A stretch of DNA of 64,000 nt from Prostheceraeus crozeri (Eukaryota > Platyhelminthes > Polycladida > Euryleptidae), in assembly GCA_907163375.1 (NCBI GenBank), contig CAJQUW010007764.1, forward strand, positions 176,584 through 240,583, given 5' to 3'. Both the position numbers and the translations under genes were made by a program. This document shows, piece by piece, positions 55,635-64,000 of the stretch (within the stretch, counting starts at the first letter, position 1; each line of letters opens with the position of its first letter). The notes below the pieces were generated by a model, which was given only the letters and a program-made list of their open reading frames with translations, did no database searches and was not told the origin of the DNA.

Positions 55635-57723
55635 TCACCTATAAGGGACTTCAATAATGATCCCACTTGGACATTTGATGACAATTTTGTCACTTGCAGC
55701 TGGCACGTCCGTTGGTTGATTTTGTTCATTTTTGTTAGCTAAATTCACATTACTATTGGTTAATATGTTTGATGTTACTTTTTGCATGTTTGTTGAGTAA
55801 TCATTGTAAGTCAAAACACAGTCTGAGCGATGACCAGTCACTTTTTTTGCCATTTCTTTATTTCCGGTGGCATTCATGATTCTGGTCACCGTAGTTTTTC
55901 TGCATGACTGATTACTATATTGGTCATCTTCTCCCGCAGCCTCCATCATGTTTCGTATGGTTGCCGTTAAAGAATTGTGTCCCAGAGGTTGGTTCACAAA
56001 CCAAGTGGTAGCTGTCGGCTTTGGATGAGGCTGGAGGAAGAACGCATTGGTCGTATCGTTAACAGGACGCAATGAACTGTAAAAGATAAAGAGATTTACC
56101 AGGCACTTTGAAGGATCATCACTTTTGAATACAGTTACTGTTTTTGGCACGACGTGATGTTCATGAAGAGCTCCCTTATACGTTTTTGATATATCCTCCC
56201 TGTATTCGAGCACATCGTCACCCTCTCTTCGAGTCAAGGTCAATTGAGCATTTTCTCCCCATTTTAGATTGCGTAGCTCCTTTCCCCCACGAAGTCCACA
56301 ATTAACTCCAATCAGGCAAATCAACGTCCTCGTGAGTTTTCGAGGATTATCGCGACCGAGATATTGTCTCTCCCATAACCGTGTTTCTGTGGACAGGGGC
56401 ACCGGCTTCGCCTGCTTCTTCGTTAGGGAAACTCCAGCAGCGGTATTGACTTTCATGGCTGCGTCCAACGAACTCCTTGTTTCCAGGAAAGCAGGATCAT
56501 CAAACACCTGTAATGACAAATTAATTTGATTTAGAATAGATTAATTATAATATTACCGCTATGTTTTTTAACTCGTAGTTTGTAATGAAAGTCGACATTG
56601 CAAACAAGTAATTTTTTCCACTATCCTCATTCCTAGTTTTCGGAAGGAAAAGTAATTATATTTATTTCATAAAAACAGAGTAGCATCACGAACTAAATAA
56701 CAATAAAGTTACACAAGTAATTGAAATGGCAAAAGTACCTTGAGAAGTACCGGTACATGATAAATTTATGAATATAGCAAAATCTTTATAAAATAAATTC
56801 ATCTTTTCAATCAAAAAGCATTATCAAATATTTCAATTAAACTATATTTGCATGCTATTAAGAAAAATTGATTCCACTTTCAAACTCAAAAGAAGGACTT
56901 TCACTTCAACCAATAAAGGGAACTTTTGCGATAAACTTCAGTTACAAAAAAAGAAGTTTAGTATAAAAGATTAAAATCATTCCTTCCTCTTGTATAGGCC
57001 AACATTTTGTGAATAATATCTGCATGCATGTGCATAACACAAATATTGTAGGAGTTTTATTAATATGAAGAATAAAATGCTACTTGTTCAACAGCAGCTA
57101 ATCAGGAACATACATTTATATATCTACTTGTATAGGCTACCAAATTCCTTTGCCTATATATCTTATTTTTCATAGTCAGTTGATCATAATTTAATTCTAA
57201 AATGAGTACGAGAATAAAAATAATAGAAAAACCATTGTTGAAACTTGCATTACTTCACAATATCGATTTAATAGAAGCTATATTTTTTTCCAACTTTATG
57301 GCAGTTTAAATTTATGATTAATTTTTTCCAATTTTAGCGTCATAAAAATCGTCTTACCTTCCAATCCAACTTGCGTTCGCTTCTGATGTATCTTTGGATT
57401 CCGCATAGTAATAGTCGTAGAGTTTCACCCGGGTACACATCGCCGTTCTTCTTTCTAACTTCATGAAAGAAAAATTTCAATGCCAGGTTCAAAGTGACTT
57501 TGGAGATGAACTCCAATTTTTCATGACCATCGCTTGAACGGTCCGATAGAAACATAAGGTCCTCTGAACCGTTTTCTAAAATTGTTGTATTTCTTTCCTT
57601 GAGCCAGTCGTCGAATACTTTTCTTGCCCAGTAGTTCTGATTCATGGTGTTTTGAGGAATGGTGGTCTTCCGTATCTTATTCAGCTCTTCAGTTGTAATA
57701 GGTGTGGCGTGTCTTTTTGTCAT
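55635..57723 (-). CDS. Crypton-type tyrosine recombinase 2, two exons, open
   Basis: Exon 1 (57723-57358, 122 codons) starts ATG-ACAAAAAGACAC and ends in KLDWK at AAG/GTAAGAC. Exon 2 (56507-55635, 290 codons plus stop) begins VFDDPAFLETRSS after TCATTACAG. The 412-residue product has no internal stop. The N-terminal part contains a FDDWLKERN segment typical of the core-binding domain. In the catalytic part, Arg195 lies in CGLRGGKELRN, Arg325 in SNQSCRKTTVTR, His348 in VTGHRS and Tyr356 in VLTYNDY. The usual His before the second Arg is Gln322 (NQSCR for NHSLR). It would cut and rejoin DNA if active. The other catalytic residues and clean splice sites make this the best candidate for a working or domesticated gene here. 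It lies 540 bp beyond the P element. Confidence 0.87.
56508..57357 (-). other. intron of Crypton recombinase 2 (850 bp)
   Basis: The donor AAG/GTAAGACG (57357 downward) and acceptor TTGTCATTACAG/GTG (ending 56508) are canonical GT-AG. Both exons are in phase 0. It is AT-rich with no coding content. Confidence 0.85.
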
Positions 57724-58212
57724 GATTTCTTTGACCGTGTTGCTTTGCGATGGTAAACTATCTTAAAAGAAATGCCTATCCGTCTGACCCTAGAATGACG
57801 TCCAAAACTTTGATTTTGAATTTTGAATGCAGATCAGTGACCTAAATGAAAGAAGCCATATCCATAGAATTAGTACAGATGTACCTATCAAAAGGGTCAA
57901 ACTTCTAGCTATCTTTGATATCTTGATTTCCAACATAGACGTCTCTTGATTTCCCAATACTTTCTTCTTCTTCTTCTGTTTATATTTAGACAATTGGAAG
58001 TCTATGACTTAGAAATAGATTTCTTAAGAACGAAGCACTATTAACGGAAATCCATGGACATCTATCTACATTCTCAATTTAGAAAGGACATTTGATCATA
58101 GATAACAAACAATCATTTTAACAAATTGTCCCTGGCATTTTAACAATATTGTCCCTCCATTAACAAGCTGTCCCTCTCTCTGATTGGCTGAGATGAGCAT
58201 CCTTTAAGTATG
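57724..58212. other. no recognisable gene
   Basis: Upstream flank of Crypton 2; nothing recognised. Confidence 0.55.
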
Positions 58213-58338
58213 TTACAGGAGGATATCTCTATGACTGTATGGGAAATACCTCGGTGTATACCTCGGCCTACGGCCTCGGGATTTTAACATAGTTATACAC
58301 CTCTGTATTTCCCATACAGTCATGATATCCTCCTGTAA
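58213..58338. repeat. hairpin palindrome with GC-rich apex (H4)
   Basis: The arms 58213-58260 and 58294-58338 share TTACAGGAGGATATC, ATGACTGTATGGGAAATAC and GTGTATA. The apex begins CCTCGGCCTACGGCCTCGGG, which can fold on itself. Confidence 0.92.
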
Positions 58339-59470
58339 CCTTAACTTGTTGCAATATTGTCCGGGAAATGCTATGCAATTCATGTGGAAGGAAAAATCCC
58401 AATATGCCCGCTATCACAGATGTTTCAGCGATTCATTAATTAATTACATTGAATTAAGGGTTGCCATTGTAGGCTATAAAATTATTGCTTAAGCGAATCA
58501 CAAAGCAAATTTCTCCATGACCAAAGAATGAGATCCTTTTTTGTTTTTTACCTTTCCATTGGTCCGCCATTTGGATCCACCCATCGTCTATTGTTGTTGA
58601 TGTGAAGCATGGATTCAATACATTCAAGTGCGTAGATGAAACATTTATTTGGGTCCTGTGATCGTGTGACTTCACATGCAAAATAACACTGGCAGCGATT
58701 CGTGGGGAGATTTGTGTCTAGGTCACAAGATACCATCTACTTTCAGAATGAGCGAGATTTTCATGCACATGCTATGTCCTCTGGTACATTTCATGCATCA
58801 CATCAGTATCCTACGACCATCGTGACATAAATTTTGATTGGAAATTTAAATCGCATCAATGGATGTTGAATCAATTACTTGAGCTACATGTTAAAATGTT
58901 CATGGATGATAAAAATACCTTTTCTCAAATCCTTCCTTGAAGATTAGCATTCCGGATGAAAATATTCTCAAATTTGTTGTCTTTTCACTAGAAATGGTGT
59001 CAGTTAATTGCTATCCATTAATGAAATTCACATCATAAACAAATTCTCCTCTCTCATTCGGCCGCCATTTTTTGAAATAGAGTTGATGAAACTTATGAAA
59101 GTATAAATAAGCAAAGCGAATGAATCACAAGTACTCGAATTCACACCATTATGTTCACTAACTTTTCACTACTTTCCTTACTTATGTTGACTAGCAATTG
59201 CTAGATGCAACCTGTAGTCTGAAAAGTTTTGATCAATCTGACATGAAACTTCCTCTGCTAGGAGTTTGAATTCTAATGTTCTATGTCATATTGAACATAA
59301 TGTTGTCATTTTTAACACAGTCCGAGCCATTACCTTGGATGAACTATAACAGGAATATTGTCACTGTTTTATCGGATAAATAATGCAGATATCCTATGAT
59401 CGAAATTACTCATATTACAAGTGCTATCTATTCTAATCCAAATAAAATTCTAGCACAAACCCATTCTTTC
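58339..59470. other. no recognisable gene
   Basis: Non-coding; 62-75 codon frames at 58454-58736 overlap in different frames and have no domain. Confidence 0.5.
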
Positions 59471-60068
59471 TCAGAATTGAGGTCGGGCGCCGAACAGTTC
59501 CAGACTCGCATGATACAGTTGTCTTAGTTTCAGAAACAGAAATGAAAAAACCTGGGATGATGTCGATCCACTGTTGTCCTCAATACAAATATCCCTTTGT
59601 TGGGTTTCGGATCGGTGAATACTGCTGCTTAAATCATGTGATACTTTCATTTTCTTTGTTGGTGTTACACGTTTAATATAGCGCTGCACCGAATCATTCC
59701 TTTTATGACCAGTAACCGTTTGAATCTGGTCCGTTGTGTACCCTTTTGAGAACATCTCCGAAACGACTGTTACACACACGCACACAGTGATTGGTGTAAA
59801 TTGCGTTTAGGTCTGATTCCCTTGAAATGATTTTCATTGCATCATTCAACAAATGCTTCCCCACGACTTGTGTATCCGAGTACCATGTAGCATTACTCTC
59901 CCAACCGCCACTCTCCATTTTTGATTTCTGCAGCGCCTTCGGGAATAAGCATGTACAATTATCGGGGATCTTCCTCAAATATAGTCGGATGGCTTCAACA
60001 GGACATTCATCTTTCTTCTCTGGTTTTGCATACATCACAGTGTCTTTAATATTCTCGTAATTCCTTTT

Positions 60069-61090
60069 GAAGCAACTTGTCCCTGGTATCACTTTGTAGA
60101 GAAAATTCAAAACAAGAAAATTCACCCGAACGTTTTCGGCCATTCTCTTCAAGGATGTACATGGCAATGAAATTACAGCTAAGAAAAAGAAATGGAATGA
60201 TGTTAAACGAATTCACATACGTCATACACGTGTCTACATGTGGTTTGCAAAGATCTACATTCGACTAGTATCTAACACTCTACTCATTAACAGTTAAGTA
60301 ATAAGAACATGCAATCTTAAAAGACAAAGTTAATAAGTTATCTGTCTAACTTATCTGAAGCTAAAAGTCAAGACACAAAGAAATCACATAATTCTTCTGA
60401 ATGCACAGTATAGGCTTTTCTCTCTTGATGACCAAAGCCTCCAATATCTGTAGTTCTCTAAAGGTTCTCACTCGTTTCACCACTTTGAATGACTGTCTGG
60501 GATCGGCAGGCGGAGAGGAGCAGGAAACTAAATGTCTTGTAATTGCAGACACTCCTGCCTTCTTCTTGCCGTCGATGTACCACTTTGGGACATGCTCCTT
60601 GACTCTGTCTCCCAATCGTCGTCTCGTTCTGCCAATGTAATTGAGTCAACAACTACAGGAAAATTTGTAAATCACATTTGATGTGGCAGATACGGGAACA
60701 GGATCTTTAGGCGACTTCCTCAAGGTAGGAACCGTGGTATGCACGACCATTACTTGGGCAGCAGGAAAGGCATTTTCAACTGCAGCTTTGAGTCCCCTCT
60801 TGTGTAGGTTTGAGGGCTCACCAAGATAAGGAATCCTTATCCACACTTTCCTTTTCTTCGTGCATACCACGGTTCCTACCTTGAGGAAGTCGCCTAAAGA
60901 TCCTGTTCCCGTTGTGTTCCGAATGTAGATCTTTGCAAACCACATGTAGACACGTGCATGACGTATGTGAATTCGTTTAACATCATTCCATTTCTTTTTC
61001 TTAGCTGTAATTTCATTGCCATGCACATCCTTGAAGAGAATGACCGAAAAGGTTCGGGTAAATTTTCTTGTTTTGAATTTTCTCTACAAA
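60069..61090 (-). mobile_element. Penelope-like element insertion (about 1.0 kb)
   Basis: GTAATTCCTTTT occurs at 60057-60068 and 61091-61102, a 12-bp target duplication; removing the insert plus one copy restores Crypton 3 in frame. Its minus strand encodes the end of a Penelope-like protein. The element is partly self-inverted: 60091-60268 recurs inverted at about 60917-61090, and 60689-60745 recurs inverted at 60857-60912, leaving a 111-bp unique centre. This suggests a 5'-truncated copy with an inverted 5' segment. The frames at 61013-61026 and 60091-60167 are repeat sequence, not Crypton. Confidence 0.85.
60361..60860 (-). pseudogene. Penelope-like element protein, C-terminal part with GIY-YIG endonuclease
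   Basis: From about 60850 the frame reads IRIPYLGEPSNLHKRGLKAA, then VVHTTVPTLRKSPKDPVPV and SATSNVIYKFSCSC. A TGA at 60646-60648 follows. The same frame continues LNYIGRTRRRLGDRVKEH, then FRELQILEALVIKREKPILC and IQKN, ending at 60361. The linker motif PYLG, the VIYKF-x-C-x-C motif and the YIGRT-x2-x-L-x2-R-x3-H core match the C-terminal GIY-YIG endonuclease of Penelope-like retroelements, where it nicks target DNA for reverse transcription. The usual GIY part is not seen; the stop lies just before YIG. The reverse transcriptase is absent. Confidence 0.85.
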
Positions 61091-61912
61091 GTAATTCCTT
61101 TTATTGAGTGTTGATCTCTTATTTTTTTTCTTCAAGAGTTTTATTACACACAATGAATTCACGATTGTCGCTATCCACTGAGAAGACAAGAGGATCCTTT
61201 TGGCCTCTATTCCTCGATAGGCAAAGTGGTAAATGATTAGAAAAATTACCTCGTGTTGCAAAACTTGAGGATTTTTTCTTGAAAAATAGTCACCAAGCTT
61301 CAACAAATCAGTTGAATCAATTGCTCGCGCACTGTTTTGATTGTTGATCATTTTCGTCGACTTAAGATATTTGGCAATCATGCATTTTATCATGTTATTT
61401 GCTTGATTAAATTCAACGTCTTTCAAAATATTGACCTGTCGTCCTATGTCTGCGCTCAAGTAATGGAGAATTCCCGCCCGCATACATATTAGCCTAGATA
61501 GGCTGTAGAAATTCCCTTCTTGTCGGGACAATTTACTGTACCAGAAGCGAAGGTATTGTGACAGATATTTCACTGGCATTTCTTCAATGTTTGTTGGTAG
61601 CTTTTCATCACGAAGAAATGATTTAAACCTGCTAACGTACTGCTTCGTCTGGTCACTTGTGCGCTTGTTTCTCGCATCCTCCTCTGTTTTTGCAATTTCC
61701 CTCATAATTTCATCATTCAGATCGGGATACGAAGTGTCGTCAAAATCTGCTGTCGATTCAATTATCTCCGCAGTCTGCGAATCTGTTAAGCCCGTAAACT
61801 GATCATACACATAATTATTAGTGTCATCGTTTGTTAGAATTTCAAGAAAATTCAAGTTTTCTGAGCTTAAACCACTGATTTGGTTGCCTTTGATTTTTGA
61901 TAAATTGAACAT

Positions 61913-63450
61913 AGTTAAGTCTGCTGTCTACCGTGCGTGCTTCTTGTATGAGTGATTCGAGAAAAGTGATCAAGCTACGGTTTACAAAACTATCATCCAT
62001 GAATTTTTTGAATTTTGAAGGTAGTCAACCTTTGCAATATTGTCAGATTATGCTAGTGAAGAGATCTAGGAACTGTAGTCATAGACTTCTTGAGGCTATC
62101 ATTCAAAGACTATGAAATGACCCATGGACTTCTTATTAAATAAACATGGATGTCAATGATCCCTTTATGGATGTCTAGGCGCAAACTAAGATTTAGAAAA
62201 ATAATGTACACATATCTAGGAGTTATGTACTATGAGCATGAGTATGAGTAATTTATGAAGCACTATCAGTACTACGAAGCATTAATAGAAAGCATTGATA
62301 TAGATTTCATCTTTTTTGGGTTAGAATGCCAACAATATCCACTTTTATCGGACATAAATGCAAAATTCCTAACGTGTCCTCGGAATCTATGCACTTATGT
62401 CCTCTAAAAGTGGATACTCTTCCTATATTATTGTCCTCTAAACCATAGAAATTAACAGTACCATAGAAAGTCCTAGAATGGAAATTACATGAAAATTATG
62501 GCACACGCCGGGGGAACTTAGTTGGGGCAAAAGCTAGTCGTACGAGCTGGTTTTCTTGTTTTCTGGTTGGCATTTATATTTATCAAACCAATTTGTGATC
62601 TGGAATGATGCCAAAATGCAATGCCAATCATGCCTTTGTGTCCAAAGATCATGTAGACAAAAGCAATAATGAATTTACAAAATACTGCGGCGACAGGATG
62701 ACAAAGAAGGAAATAAGCGTTTAAGTTCATCATTTTGAAATATCACTCTTATAATCCATCAAGAGTAAAATCAGACACATATGCAACCTGTAATTCTGAT
62801 TTACAGAACATATATTGCTCCAGCTTGAAACCAGAGGGCAATAAGACTTCGAGTATTCATTTCGCTCTAAAAGGAGTCCTGTTCACTATATTTGAACAAT
62901 TTTCAAAATCTTTGTATGCTTTCGAATATCAGCTTACAAAATATCATCACACTGTATCATATATGTCATTTAGTGATTAATTGAAAAGTTCCAGCGACAT
63001 TTCATTTATTTGAGAAATAAATGTTGGTAAAGAAGCTGTCAATGTGTTTATTCCAGAAAAACGCTAGGTTTCGTAACCGCTTGAAGGAGAAATTATCCAA
63101 TAATTAGAATTTTTATCTGTTAATTCTTGAGATGTTCTTACAACCAATACACCGACCACTTTCAATTATGACTGTGGACCAATTTATAATTTGCATTCCA
63201 ATGTTGAAAAATAGTATAATAGTTGCTGATAACTGCTAAAAATAGACACAGTATATTAATCCATGGAATAGTGGGCTATTTTAAATGAAGCGATGACACC
63301 ATCTCACTTAAAAAACTTCATGAAAATTATGTAATTTGTGTGACAATTTCCGCAACCAACTAGGCAAATAGTTTGACTATGATGCAATGTTTTAGATCGA
63401 ATCTGATCTGCAGCCTATAGATTTTTCCATGTGCCATCATTGTACATAGG
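61913..63450. other. no recognisable gene
   Basis: Non-coding. An 81-codon plus-strand frame (62735-62980) and a 71-codon minus-strand frame (62518-62733) lack recognisable domains. Confidence 0.5.
62471..62532 (+). repeat. short interspersed repeat (ACTAGAATGGAAATT family)
   Basis: CCTAGAATGGAAATT, then CACACGCCGGGGGAACTTAG and TTGGGGCA match 10640-10722 (minus strand) and 43296-43372, with an internal difference. Confidence 0.65.
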
Positions 63451-63652
63451 CAAGATATCAAACTTCCATTCTAGTGTACTATTATCCACTTCTATGCTCT
63501 AAACTATGACAATATTCATATATTATCAACCTCCTAGGAATGTGTTCTATGTAAATCTCCAATCTGACAATTTGCAATATCAATACGGAAATTGATCAAA
63601 TGGTGTCATAGAAGTAGATAATAATACATTAGAATGGAAGTTTGATATCTTG
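63451..63652. repeat. inverted repeat with 46-bp arms
   Basis: CAAGATATCAAACTTCCATT onward (63451-63496) and its inverse (63607-63652) match with few differences. It is MITE-like and non-coding. The arms contain CTAGAATGGAAGTTTG-like sequence. Confidence 0.88.
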
Positions 63653-63666
63653 AGTAATGGGAAGAA

Positions 63667-64000
63667 GACCGTTCCAGGACAAGACAAATTCAGAAAAATT
63701 GGTATCTTTAAAAACGACTAAATTCAAGAATTTGAAACCTTTTTTTCAGGTTTTTAAAACCTAAATTCATGAATTTAGACCGTTCCAGGACAAGACAATT
63801 TCAGAAAAATTGGTATTTTTAAAAACGACTAAATTCATGAATTTGAACCCTTTTTTCAGGTTTTTAAGACCTAAATTCATAAATTTAGTCCATTTAAAAA
63901 GTACCATTTTTTTGAAATATCGGTATTTTTAAAAACGACTAAATTCATGAATTTTGGTCATTTTTTCAGGTTATGAAGACCTAAATTCATAAATTTAGGC
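63667..64000 (+). repeat. tandem satellite, 110-111 bp unit, running off the window
   Basis: Three units start at 63667, 63778 and 63888. The first two begin GACCGTTCCAGGACAAGACA; the third is diverged at its start. All share GGTAT(C/T)TTTAAAAACGACTA and TTTTTTCAGGTT. Each unit carries two CTAAATTCATGAATTTAG-like palindromes. The array continues beyond 64000. Confidence 0.93.

Larger units (their letters stand above)
59471..61912 (-). pseudogene. Crypton-type tyrosine recombinase 3, interrupted by a Penelope-like element
   Basis: The frame from 61912 encodes an N-terminal region with YVSRFKSFLRDEKLPTNIEE and a core-binding domain, then FLIIYHFAYRGIEAKRILL, with the first catalytic Arg, down to KRSTLNKRNY at 61091. 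Sequence from 61090 to 60069 is an insertion. The gene resumes at 60056 with ENIKDTVMYAKPEKKDECPV in the same frame, reaching YTNHCVRV (His-x2-Arg) near 59790. A frameshift in a TGTGTG run (about 59770-59786) then leads to MFSKGYTTDQIQTVTGHKRN and DSVQRYIKR (His, then Tyr nine residues later). It would have been a DNA-cutting recombinase. It is now broken by the insertion and the frameshift. The 12-bp duplication at the insertion shows the frame was open there before. Confidence 0.87.

Noticed and set aside
60091-60167. Start of a separate 154-codon recombinase gene at 60167
   Set aside because: The first ~33 codons are Penelope repeat sequence duplicated inverted at 61016-61090. The Crypton part begins only at the target duplication (60068).

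Overview
The window looks like intergenic DNA from a metazoan, most plausibly a marine invertebrate, although the phylum cannot be fixed from these bases. It is AT-rich, has GT-AG introns, and carries long TC microsatellites. Its mobile elements are eukaryotic superfamilies: Tc1/mariner, piggyBac, hAT, PIF/Harbinger, P with a THAP domain, Crypton tyrosine recombinases, a Penelope-like element with a GIY-YIG domain, LINE remnants and tRNA-derived SINEs. I recognise no ordinary host gene. Every protein homology I can support is transposon-derived. Family names rest on motifs recalled from memory; no database search was possible.

Layout. 1-5 kb: a degenerate hAT-type MITE, then a Tc1 element inserted inside a copy of a long palindromic repeat, called FB1 here. 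5.5-8.2 kb: a retroelement endonuclease relic split by a fold-back repeat, which contains a 989-bp element with perfect 32-bp terminal inverted repeats (TIRs). 8-15.3 kb: mostly non-coding, with half of a dispersed 0.8-kb repeat pair and a second fold-back. 15.7-19.6 kb: a deleted mariner, a tRNA-like relic and a deleted piggyBac. 20-22.6 kb: two hAT MITEs with 8-bp target duplications, one carrying a full FB1. 24.2-29.2 kb: a palindromic repeat, a LINE 3' end, inverted SINEs and large TC tracts. 30-36.2 kb: hairpin palindromes and a 3.96-kb element ending in CCCAGTAAACA. 37-45.9 kb: a Harbinger-like element encoding only a MADF protein, several FB1 copies, and a hAT element encoding only a BED finger. 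49.3-62 kb: three Crypton recombinase genes, all on the minus strand, with a P element between the first and second and a Penelope-like element inserted in the third. 62-64 kb: small repeats and the start of a tandem satellite.

The genes do not form a pathway. The window is a layered deposit of mobile elements, and several insertion events can be ordered from target duplications and empty-site copies: FB1 into a hAT MITE, Tc1 into FB1, a 215-bp element into FB1, and Penelope into Crypton. The best preserved gene is the second Crypton (55635-57723), with two exons and an open frame of 412 codons. The most unusual non-coding signal is a set of hairpins whose arms are unrelated in sequence but whose GC-rich tips resemble one another.
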